From NCBI GenBank assembly GCA_022842905.1, contig JALHOS010000034.1:1-33257 (forward strand): 33,257 bases of DNA, read 5' to 3'. Positions within the stretch are counted from its first letter, which is position 1; every line of letters begins with the position of its first letter. This document shows positions 24,778-33,257 of this stretch, in pieces. The translations under genes and the position numbers were made by a program. This stretch comes from Myxococcaceae bacterium. Lineage in GTDB: Bacteria > Myxococcota > Myxococcia > Myxococcales > Myxococcaceae. The notes below the pieces were generated by a model. The model had not been told where the DNA came from, ran no database searches, and worked only from the letters and a program-made list of their open reading frames with translations.

Positions 24778-25941
24778 TCAACCCACCACGACCGTGAACT
24801 GTGCACCTTCTGGTGTCTCGAGGACGTCGCCGCCCAGCAGCCGCGTCGGCTTGACGGGGCGGCCGTTGATGAGGAGGGACGGGTGGGGCTGGGCGAGCCA
24901 ATACGCCAGGGGCTCGGTCTGGATCGCGAAGCTGGTGGCCGTGCCGTGGCGGGCTTGGGCCGACGGGCTCGCTCGGAGGCGGCCGGGCTCGGTGCTGCCC
25001 ACCCACAGGCCGGCGTCGAGCGACAGGCCGCGGGCGTCTTCGGCGAAGTCGGCCCGAAACTCGAGCGCGGGTGGAATGCGGCTGGGGCGCAGGAACGCCT
25101 GAGCACGCTGGAGGAGCAGCGGCTGAACGTCGAGCGCCGGGTGCCTCGTGCGGAGGCGGGCCTCGAGCGCGGTCAGGAACGGCGAGTCGCCCAGCGCTGC
25201 GTCGACGTAGCCGAGGGAGACGGTGCGCAGACACGGGAGCGAGAACCCGCCGAGCAGCCCGCGGAGCACCAGCGACGCGTCGGCCAGGCAGCGCGCCGAC
25301 GGCCGCTGATCGCGCAGGCACACGTCGACGGTGAGCCGCTCGATCCACCGCGCCAGGCGCAGGGCCAGCACCTGGGCCAAGAGCGTCACCTGCTCGGCGG
25401 CCGAGCTCGCGCAGCGCAGCGTGGCGGCGACGATGAGGCCGTGCCGCCAGTCCAACTCGAGCCAGCCCGAGTCCACCGCGCGGCGGGTGCCTTCGAGGCA
25501 GCGCGTGGCCGTTTGTCCGTGGGCGAGAGCGGCGCCGACGGGGTCGCCCTGCTCGAGCAGCCAGTCGGCCCACACACCGAGCGTCCGCAGGTCCGCCGGC
25601 GCCCGGGTGACCTGCGCTTCGAGCTCCGCGCTGACGGCCGAGGGGCGTGGTTGGTAGACGAAGAGCGCTCCGCCCACGTCGAGCACGTCGCCGTCGGTGA
25701 GCTCCGCGCGCTCCACCGGGCTGTCGTTGAGCCGGGTGCGGCCCAGCGGGAAGGGGTTGTGCACGGCCCAGCCGGACGGCGTGCGCTTGAGGCACAGCTC
25801 CCGGCGCGTTGCCCCCACCGGCGCTACCTGGAGCGCGGGCGGCGAGCTCTGGGAAAAGTAGACCCACGCCGGTGTGGCGGGCAGCGGCAGCTCCGCCGCG
25901 GTGAAGCCTTCCAGATCGATGCGCTTGAGCACGCCGCTCAT
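24778..25941 (-). CDS. FHA-like / TIGR02996-like protein (second of a paralogous pair)
   Basis: 387 residues, MSGVLKRIDLEGF onward. An N-terminal ~100-residue FHA-like region (LNDSPVERAELTDGDVLDVG) lacks the canonical SxxH. A central segment DLRTLGVWADWLLEQGDPVG (~130-150) matches the TIGR02996 'repeat-companion' motif, followed by LDWRHGLIVAATL. A C-terminal FHA-like end (PSLLINGRPVKPTRLLGGDV) has the NGRPV turn and GD loop. Architecture and many local motifs match the upstream neighbour, so the two arose by duplication. The ATG overlaps that neighbour's stop by 4 bases (ATGA). The function is unknown; loss of the phosphothreonine contacts suggests a structural FHA fold. Confidence 0.8.
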   Translation of the reverse strand: MSGVLKRIDLEGFTAAELPLPATPAWVYFSQSSPPALQVAPVGATRRELCLKRTPSGWAVHNPFPLGRTRLNDSPVERAELTDGDVLDVGGALFVYQPRPSAVSAELEAQVTRAPADLRTLGVWADWLLEQGDPVGAALAHGQTATRCLEGTRRAVDSGWLELDWRHGLIVAATLRCASSAAEQVTLLAQVLALRLARWIERLTVDVCLRDQRPSARCLADASLVLRGLLGGFSLPCLRTVSLGYVDAALGDSPFLTALEARLRTRHPALDVQPLLLQRAQAFLRPSRIPPALEFRADFAEDARGLSLDAGLWVGSTEPGRLRASPSAQARHGTATSFAIQTEPLAYWLAQPHPSLLINGRPVKPTRLLGGDVLETPEGAQFTVVVG

Positions 25942-27113
25942 GGCACCAGCTCGAAGCGGAACTTCGCCAGCCCGTGGAAGTCGAGCAGATCGCCGGGGAG
26001 CAGCTGGGCGGTGCGTACGGCGCGGCCGTTGAGCTTCACCTCGCCGTGGAGCTTGCCTACCATGAGCGTCCAGGTGCCGCCGTCGAACGCGAAGTAGCAG
26101 GGGTTCGTGTCCGACGAGAAGAACGCGAGGCCCGGCGGCGACTCGAGGTGCAGCGTGCGCCGGTCGGCCTTGCGTACGCGCGTCAGCTCGCGCAGCAGGC
26201 GGCCCCCTTCGTCACAGCCCGTCAGCCGCGCCCCCTGAGCGACCTCGACGACGAGCAGCCGCGCCGCGCTGGCGACCGAGAAGATGGGCCGCGCAGCGAG
26301 GCCCGGGGCCGCGGCCAACAGCGCCGCGCTCAGCCCGATCGGAGGCGCCGAGGTGGGGCCGATCCGGTAGCCGAAGGACAGCGCGCGGAGCCGCCGGCAG
26401 AGCGCGGGGACGCTGGCGACGAAGGTCTGGGCTCCCTGGAGCAACTCGTCGACGGGCGTCAGACTCGAGTCGAGCCGAGGGAGATCGACCGTCAGCGAGT
26501 GCAGCAGGCGCCCCACCCGCAGCCCGAGCAGCGCGTGCACGGCCTGCTGCCAGTCGAAGGCGAGGTGGCCGGCCACGGGTCGCAGCTGCGCGCGCCGCGC
26601 AAAGCCGTGGTGCCAGTCGATCTCCAGGGCGCCGGCGACGTAGAGCTCTCGCAGCGGGCCCAGCCACGGCAGATCGTTCTGGCGTTCGCCGCGCAGCGAC
26701 GCCAGCACCCGCGCGCCCAGCGGATCTTCGCGCTCGAGCAGCCAGTCGGCGAACACCTGCCAGGCCAAAGGATCGTCGTCGTGGCTCGCCAGCGCGTCGA
26801 AGGCGACGGCGTCGTCCGGCGCTTGAGGGCTGCGAAACTGGAGCTGCACCGCACCGAACTCGAGCCGATCGCCGTCGAACAGAGCGCGCGGAAAGGACAA
26901 CGGCACGCCGTTGACGCGGGTCCCCTGGGCGCTGCCCAAGTCCCGCACGGTCCAGAGCGCGCCGTCGCCGCTCAGCTCGCAGTGCACCTGGGAGAGCCGC
27001 GGATCGTCGAAGACCAGCGTCGCCTTGCGGCCCTTGCCCAGGGTGATGGTCGCCTTGCCGTCGGGCAGCTCGATCGGTTCCCCGGGCGGCTGCACGCGGT
27101 CCAGGCGGCTCAC
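25938..27113 (-). CDS. FHA domain / TIGR02996-like protein (first of a paralogous pair)
   Basis: 391 residues. An N-terminal FHA domain (~18-90) has ITLGKGRKATLVF, DPRLSQVHCEL (SxxH-type), LGSAQGTRVNGVPL and DGDRLEFG, so phosphothreonine binding is plausible. At ~115-145, AWQVFADWLLEREDPLGA matches the TIGR02996 motif, followed by IDWHHGFARRAQL. The C-terminus (~320-391) has a second FHA-like fold with KLNGRAVRTAQLLPGDLL. GTG 27113 is chosen: its G is the last base of the typA TAG (TAGTG overlap) and GGAAGAG lies just upstream. Earlier in-frame codons would overlap typA by up to 400 bases. It is translationally coupled to typA and to the next paralogue. Confidence 0.83.
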   Translation of the reverse strand: MSRLDRVQPPGEPIELPDGKATITLGKGRKATLVFDDPRLSQVHCELSGDGALWTVRDLGSAQGTRVNGVPLSFPRALFDGDRLEFGAVQLQFRSPQAPDDAVAFDALASHDDDPLAWQVFADWLLEREDPLGARVLASLRGERQNDLPWLGPLRELYVAGALEIDWHHGFARRAQLRPVAGHLAFDWQQAVHALLGLRVGRLLHSLTVDLPRLDSSLTPVDELLQGAQTFVASVPALCRRLRALSFGYRIGPTSAPPIGLSAALLAAAPGLAARPIFSVASAARLLVVEVAQGARLTGCDEGGRLLRELTRVRKADRRTLHLESPPGLAFFSSDTNPCYFAFDGGTWTLMVGKLHGEVKLNGRAVRTAQLLPGDLLDFHGLAKFRFELVP

Positions 27114-28948
27114 TACTCTTCCATGTCGCGCTTGCGATCCCGCTGCTCGCGGTAGCGCGTGTTGAACGCGAGGTTGCGCTTGCGCAGGCGAATGGACTTG
27201 GGCGTCACCTCGACCAGCTCGTCTTCGGCGATCCACTCGAGCGACTTCTCGAGCGTGATCTCCCGCGGCGGGGTGAGGATCACGTTCTCGTCGCGGCCGG
27301 CGGCGCGAATGTTGGTGAGCTTCTTCTCGCGGCAGGCGTTGACGTCGAGATCGCTGGGGTGCGCGTGCTCGCCGATGATCATGCCTTCGTACACGGGCAC
27401 GCCGGGGCCGACGAACAGCGCGCCGCGCTCTTGGATCGAGAACAGCGCGTAGGGGATCGTCTCGCCGATGCGGTCGGCGATGATCGCGCCGTTCGAACGC
27501 CGGGGGATGTAGCCCATCCACGGTTCCCAGCCGTCGAACTGGCTGGACATGATCCCTTCACCCTTGGTGATGGTGAGGAACTCGCCGCGGAAGCCGACCA
27601 GGCCACGCGCCGGGATCCGGAACTGCAAGCGCACGCGGGCGCCGCCGATCTGATCCATGCCCATCATGCGGCCTTTGCGAGGCCCGAGGCGCTCGGTGAC
27701 GATGCCGACGGACACCTCGGGCACGTCCGCGACGAGCAGCTCCATGGGCTCGTGCTTGACGCCGTCGATCTCCTTGGTGAGCGGCACCGGGTTCGACGCG
27801 GTCAGCTCGTAGCCTTCGCGCCGCATGGTCTCGATGATCACCGCCAGCTGGAGCTCGCCGCGCGCGACGACGCGGAAGGCTTCGGGCGTGTCGGTGTCCT
27901 CCACGCGGATCGACACGTTGCGGTAGGACTCGCGCTGCAGCCGGTCACGAATGTTGCGGCTGGTGACGTACTTGCCTTCGCGCCCGGCGTACGGCCCGTC
28001 GTTGACGCGGAACACCATCATCATGGTGGGCTCGTCGACCTTGATGCGCGAGAGCGCCTTGGGCGTCTCCGGGTGGCTGACGGTGTCGCCGATCGACAGG
28101 CCTTCGATCCCGGCGATGCAGACGATCTCCCCGGGGCCCGCGTCGGGGATCTCCACGCGCTTGAGGCCGGAGAAGCCGTACAGCTTGACCAGCTTGCCTT
28201 GCTCGACCTTCCCGCCGTCACGGCAGATCGCCACCGGCATGTTCGGCGCGAGCCGCCCAGACGTCATGCGGCCAATGCCGATGCGGCCGACGTAGTCGTC
28301 GTAGTCGAGGTTCGCGATCAGCAGCTGCGGCACCTCTTCCTCGGGCGGCGGCGGCGGGGGAATGTGGCTGATGATCGCGTCGAACAGGGGCTCGAGCGTC
28401 TTGCCCGGCACGTCGAGCGCCGTCGACGCCTTGCCTTCGCGGGCGATCGCGTAGAGCACCGGGAAGTCCAGGTCCTTCTCGTCGGCGCCGAGGTCGATGT
28501 AGAGCGAATAGACCTGATCGAGCACGTCCTTCGCGCGGGCGTCCTTGCGGTCGATCTTGTTGATCACCAGCACCGTCTTGAGGCCCAGCGCCAGCGCCTT
28601 GGACAGCACGAAGCGCGTCTGCGGCAGCGGGCCTTCGGCGGCGTCCACCAGCAACAGCACGCCGTCCACCATGCGCAGGGCGCGCTCGACCTCACCGCCG
28701 AAGTCGGCGTGGCCCGGCGTGTCGACGATGTTGACGAACTTGCCCTTCCACGAAATGGCCGTGTTCTTGGCCATGATCGTGATGCCCTTCTCACGCTCGA
28801 GGTCGTTCGAGTCCATGACGCGCTCGGCGACGACTTCGTTGGAACGAAAGGCGCCGCCCTGCCGAAGCATGAAGTCGACGAGGGTGGTCTTGCCGTGGTC
28901 GACGTGTGCGACGATGCCGACGTTGCGAATGTTCTCTCGGGGAAACAT
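27113..28948 (-). CDS. typA: ribosome-associated GTPase TypA/BipA
   Basis: 611 residues, the family's usual length. It is a translational GTPase that binds 70S ribosomes and helps 50S assembly at low temperature and under stress. Motifs: G1 [11 protein letters not shown], the switch/EKGITI region, G3 [14 protein letters not shown], and G4 NKIDRKDAR. Then come domain II ([13 protein letters not shown]) and the EF-G-like domains III and V, with the BipA-specific C-terminal portion ([19 protein letters not shown]). ATG 28948 has no clear Shine-Dalgarno (CGCGCCTCC precedes it). A TATAGG at 28965-28960 would give an almost leaderless transcript. Its stop overlaps the FHA gene's GTG. Confidence 0.96.
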   Translation of the reverse strand: MFPRENIRNVGIVAHVDHGKTTLVDFMLRQGGAFRSNEVVAERVMDSNDLEREKGITIMAKNTAISWKGKFVNIVDTPGHADFGGEVERALRMVDGVLLLVDAAEGPLPQTRFVLSKALALGLKTVLVINKIDRKDARAKDVLDQVYSLYIDLGADEKDLDFPVLYAIAREGKASTALDVPGKTLEPLFDAIISHIPPPPPPEEEVPQLLIANLDYDDYVGRIGIGRMTSGRLAPNMPVAICRDGGKVEQGKLVKLYGFSGLKRVEIPDAGPGEIVCIAGIEGLSIGDTVSHPETPKALSRIKVDEPTMMMVFRVNDGPYAGREGKYVTSRNIRDRLQRESYRNVSIRVEDTDTPEAFRVVARGELQLAVIIETMRREGYELTASNPVPLTKEIDGVKHEPMELLVADVPEVSVGIVTERLGPRKGRMMGMDQIGGARVRLQFRIPARGLVGFRGEFLTITKGEGIMSSQFDGWEPWMGYIPRRSNGAIIADRIGETIPYALFSIQERGALFVGPGVPVYEGMIIGEHAHPSDLDVNACREKKLTNIRAAGRDENVILTPPREITLEKSLEWIAEDELVEVTPKSIRLRKRNLAFNTRYREQRDRKRDMEE

Positions 28949-29013
28949 GGAGGCGCGGGCCTATAGCTGAAAGCTCTTCGGGAATGCACGCGGTTGCTCT
29001 AAGCGGCGCCCGA

Positions 29014-29577
29014 ATGTTGCTGCCCGTCCGTTCCGTCCCCGCGCTCCACAGCGCCGACAGCTCGATCTTCACGCTGCGCTACTTCGCCAGGTGCATGGCC
29101 TGCACGTTCTGCCACGACAGCTGCTGCCAGTACGGCTGCGACGTGAACGTGGGCGAGCGCGATCGAATTCTCGCCGTCAAAGACGAGCTGGCCCCCTTCG
29201 TCCGCGCGCCGGTCGACCAGTGGTTCAAGCCGCAGGTCTTCGAAGATCCCGAGTACCCGACGGGCAAGTACGTGCGCAGCGGCGTCGTCGACGGCGCGTG
29301 TGTGTTCCTGAGCAGGGACGGGCGCGGCTGCTCGATTCACCGCTTCGCGCTGGCGACCGGCCGCGACTACCACGACGTCAAGCCCATGGTGTGCTGGCTG
29401 TTCCCGGTGTGCTGGGACAAGGGTGTGCTGCGCCCCAACTCGGACGTCACCGACGATCTCCAGTGCGCCGGGGCCGGCCAGTCCCTGTACCGCTCTTCCC
29501 GCGAGGAGATCCGCAAGGTCTTCGGCTCGGAGCTGATCGCCGAGCTCGACGTGCACGCCCAGCAGTTCGAGCGCTGA
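29014..29577 (+). CDS. YkgJ/DUF3109-like cysteine-cluster protein
   Basis: About 187 residues with a dense cysteine pattern: RCMACTFCHDSCCQYGCDVN (residues ~26-45), then RGCSIHRFAL, VCWLFPVCWD and LQCAG. The first cluster plus the downstream 'CSIH...CWLFP' block resembles YkgJ-family zinc or iron-sulfur cysteine-cluster proteins and DUF3109. ATG 29014 is chosen because the ten codons after the earlier ATG 28984 have poor third-position G/C, unlike the rest; both lack a good Shine-Dalgarno. It is divergent from typA. Metal binding is likely; the biological role is not known. Confidence 0.75.
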   Translation: MLLPVRSVPALHSADSSIFTLRYFARCMACTFCHDSCCQYGCDVNVGERDRILAVKDELAPFVRAPVDQWFKPQVFEDPEYPTGKYVRSGVVDGACVFLSRDGRGCSIHRFALATGRDYHDVKPMVCWLFPVCWDKGVLRPNSDVTDDLQCAGAGQSLYRSSREEIRKVFGSELIAELDVHAQQFER

Positions 29578-29667
29578 CCCACGTCGGCAGTTCCTGCGCG
29601 TGCCCCGGGTGACGCCGCGAAAGCTGCGCGCCCCGGCGACCGCTCGGTGCTCTGGCGCGCGCCGTGG

Positions 29668-29696
29668 CCGACGGCTTGCTGAAGCCTGTCCGTCGG
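29668..29696 (+). promoter_or_regulatory. 10-bp bulged hairpin upstream of the CxxCH gene
   Basis: CCGAC (29668-29672) pairs with GTCGG (29692-29696). Inside it GGCTT (29673-29677), tetraloop GCTG and AAGCC (29682-29686) form a second stem, leaving a 5-base bulge. No T-tract follows, so it is not a classic terminator. It could be the 3' end of the preceding message or a leader element of the next gene, which starts 40 bases on. Confidence 0.3.
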
Positions 29697-29735
29697 TGCG
29701 GTGAGCGTCGTTCCTTCGAAGAAGGGGAGGCCGTC

Positions 29736-30848
29736 ATGCTGGCCCTCTTGGTCCTGGTGTTGAGCGCCGCGCCGTCGGGCGTGAAGGCGGACGAGCAGAA
29801 GCCGCGCATGCAGGCCGCGGTGGCGGCGGTGGTGACGCTCCAGCCGTACCTGGTGCGGCCGGCGGCGTTCCGCGCGAAGGAGAACGCCGCGCAGATTGCC
29901 CCGGCGATCGACGCGCTGGTGGGGCTCAAGCACGGCTTCTTCACCGATCCGAAGGCCAAGGTGGCGGCGGACGACGTGGCGCTGCTCTTCGGTCGCCAGG
30001 CCGAAGCCGCCAAGCGTGAGTTCGCCCAGGCCGACCCCGACGCGGCGCGGACGCGGCTGCTCGGCCTGACCGCGACCTGCCTGGCCTGCCACGTGCGCAC
30101 GCCGTCCGACGCCGACTTCAAGGCGGCGCTCCCGTTGGTGGACACGCTCAAGCTCACGCCGCTCGAGCGCGCGCAGCTCTACGCCACCACGCGACACTTC
30201 GACGAAGCGCTCAAGACCTGGAAGACGGCGCTGGTCGCCGCGCCGGCGAATGACGTCGAAGGGTTCGAGCAGGCCCAGGCGCTGCGGATCGCGCTGACGG
30301 TCGCCGTGCGCGGCAAGGACGACCCCAAGACGACGCTCGGGCTGCTCGAGCAGCAGCGGGGCAGGGCGGCGGTGCCGGGCTTCGTGGCCCGCTGGGTCGA
30401 CGGGTGGCTGGTGCAGGCCCGCGCGTGGAGTGACGAGAAGGTGACCGTCGCCACCGCGTCGCCGGACGCGTTGATTCAGCTCGCCCGCCGCCTCATCGAG
30501 CAGTCCAACGCCCTGCGCATGACGGGCAGCGCCGACGATCAGCTGATCGCGCTGAGCCGGGCGTCCGCCGCGCTCGACGAGCTGTTGCGCCGCGCGCCTT
30601 CGGGCCCACACCGCGCCGAAGCGCTCTTCCTGTCGGGTGTCGCGGCAGCGACGACGTCGGAGCCTGCGCTGTGGCAGCTCGAGGCGCTCTTCTTCGAAGC
30701 CTGCGTTCGGGAGAACCCCCACACGCCGATCGCCAAGGCCTGCGTCGACCGGCTGCGCGAGCGCACGTTCTTTGCGTACCAGCGCCGCGCCGACGTCGCC
30801 GCCGACGCGCTGACGCTCCTCGGGCAGCTCGCGGCGCTCGCGAAGTGA
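29736..30848 (+). CDS. exported protein with a single CxxCH haem-binding motif
   Basis: 370 residues. A signal peptide (MLALLVLVLSAAPSGVKA) precedes an all-helical protein. Residues 115-119 are CLACH, the covalent haem c attachment motif, in TATCLACHVRTPSDADF, so one c-type haem in the periplasm is likely. The rest is rich in Ala/Leu with TPR-like helical pairs (LYATTRHFDEALKTWKTALV), and I recognise no second haem. ATG 29736 is chosen for a strong AAGGGGAGG Shine-Dalgarno 5 bases upstream and the signal peptide. It converges with the hydrolase gene, 18 bases away. Function as a small electron carrier or sensor is inferred from the motif. Confidence 0.78.
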   Translation: MLALLVLVLSAAPSGVKADEQKPRMQAAVAAVVTLQPYLVRPAAFRAKENAAQIAPAIDALVGLKHGFFTDPKAKVAADDVALLFGRQAEAAKREFAQADPDAARTRLLGLTATCLACHVRTPSDADFKAALPLVDTLKLTPLERAQLYATTRHFDEALKTWKTALVAAPANDVEGFEQAQALRIALTVAVRGKDDPKTTLGLLEQQRGRAAVPGFVARWVDGWLVQARAWSDEKVTVATASPDALIQLARRLIEQSNALRMTGSADDQLIALSRASAALDELLRRAPSGPHRAEALFLSGVAAATTSEPALWQLEALFFEACVRENPHTPIAKACVDRLRERTFFAYQRRADVAADALTLLGQLAALAK

Positions 30849-30866
30849 CGGCCGGAACGAGCGCTG

Positions 30867-31744
30867 CTAGAGCCCCGCGACCCGCCGGGCCAGGAACCGC
30901 TCGATCGCCTCGTTGACCAGCCCGGGCCGCTCGATCGGCGCGGTGTGGCTGCCACCCTTGACGTACAGGTAGTCGCTCTGGGGGATCGTCTCGGCCATGC
31001 GCTCGGCGAGCCACACCGGCGTGAAACGGTCCAGCTCTCCGCCCACCACCAGCGTCGGCACGTCGATGTGCGGCAGGTGCTCCCAGGCGGAATGGTCCTT
31101 GAGCGAGTCGAGCGTGCGCACGAAGTACAGCGGGTGCATGGCCGCGAGGTGATCCATGTACGGGCCGAAGTCCTCCAGCTGCACCAGCTTGGGGTTGAGC
31201 TCCGTCAGCACGCTGAACATGAGCGCGAGCTGCGTCTTCATGAGCCGACTGGTGACGCTGCGAGCCGCGCTCGGCGCCGACTCCACCAGCTTGCGCATGT
31301 ACGGGAAGGCCACGCGCAGCATCGTGTGATCGTGCCAGGTGTCCAGCGGAGTGCCCCAGCTGCCGCACAACAGCACCAGGCCCTTCACCCGGCCGGGGTG
31401 CCGCCGGTGAAACTCGAGGACCACCTGCACGCCCATGCTGTGCCCGAAGAGCACCGCCTCGTCGAGCCGCTGCGCGTCCATGAGCCGGGCCAGATCGTCC
31501 ACGCAGTAGTCGATGCCCAGGCGCGTGTCGTCGGCCGGCACGCCCGATCGTCCGTGGCCCCGGTAGTTCCAGTGCAGCACCCGGCGATCGGCGGTGAGCG
31601 GGCGCCACAGGTAGCGCCAGATGAAGCCGTCGCAGCCCAGGCCGTCGCAGAGCACCGCTGGCGTGGCGAGCCCTTCGCCGGCGGTTTGGAACCAGAGCGG
31701 CGCGCCGTCGGGCGCGAGGAAGGTGCCAGGCGTGCGTTGAGTCG

Positions 31745-31748
<4 letters not shown>
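30867..31748 (-). CDS. alpha/beta hydrolase
   Basis: 293 residues, alpha/beta-hydrolase_1 family. The catalytic triad is visible: nucleophile Ser in LFGHSMGVQV, Asp in GGELDRFTPV and His in GGSHTAPIER, with the NYRGHGRSG loop before the lid region. No signal peptide is present. The start is GTG (31746-31748), which overlaps the stop of the sigma-54 regulator gene by 4 bases (GTGA), so they are translationally coupled. The substrate is unknown; it may be part of the regulator's response or an independent housekeeping hydrolase. Confidence 0.9.

Positions 31749-33257
<1,509 letters not shown>

Noticed and set aside
27114-27521. Longer N-terminus for the first FHA/TIGR02996 protein, overlapping typA
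   Set aside because: The extra residues are Arg-rich shadow of typA; GTG 27113 gives a TAGTG junction and starts just before the FHA domain.

Overview
The window looks like chromosomal DNA of a myxobacterium (phylum Myxococcota). The base composition is very GC-rich with strong third-position G/C. The giant repeat protein ends in a Cys-x-Cys, hydrophobic helix and Arg-rich tail of the MYXO-CTERM type. The gene content also fits: PilZ, FHA, PP2C, TIGR02996-like and PocR/sigma-54 signalling genes, Cys-rich plus VCBS-repeat surface proteins, and many secreted proteins. This is inference from sequence alone; no genus is claimed. I see no insertion sequence, integrase, phage gene, CRISPR array, rRNA or origin.

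Layout. 1-1510: end of a SPOR-domain protein, a secreted protein of unknown function, and a PilZ protein with a candidate promoter and a leader hairpin. 1524-3362: a glutamate dehydrogenase-family enzyme behind a 20-bp dyad, then tRNA-Thr(CGU) with a candidate promoter and terminator. 3388-4719: a Cys-rich/VCBS-repeat exported protein. 4742-8835 (+): a tight run of yacG, an unknown gene, an FHA protein, a PP2C phosphatase fused to a cyclic-nucleotide-binding domain, and a FadL-like outer-membrane protein. 8973-15006 (+): a 985-residue protein with about seven carboxypeptidase-regulatory-like modules, then coaBC, a family-4 uracil-DNA glycosylase and an esterase. 15007-15612: remains of a broken gene. 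15613-24707 (-): a 9.1-kb gene for about 28 fibronectin-III-like repeats with two cysteines each, interrupted by a single-base frameshift near 19488. 24778-28948 (-): typA/bipA followed by two overlapping paralogues with FHA-like ends and a TIGR02996-like centre. 29014-30848 (+): a cysteine-cluster protein and an exported protein with one CxxCH haem motif. 30867-33257 (-): a PocR-type sigma-54 activator, running off the window, overlapping an alpha/beta hydrolase.

How they fit together. Housekeeping genes (coaBC, typA, yacG, udg, tRNA, gdh) are mixed with two phosphoprotein-signalling groups (FHA + PP2C-cNBD, and the FHA/TIGR02996 pair) and with large surface proteins. The most unusual items are the 28-repeat protein and its frameshift, the FHA/TIGR02996 pair coupled to typA, the PP2C-cNBD fusion, the GDH operator-like dyad, and a CoaBC lacking the usual decarboxylase cysteine.
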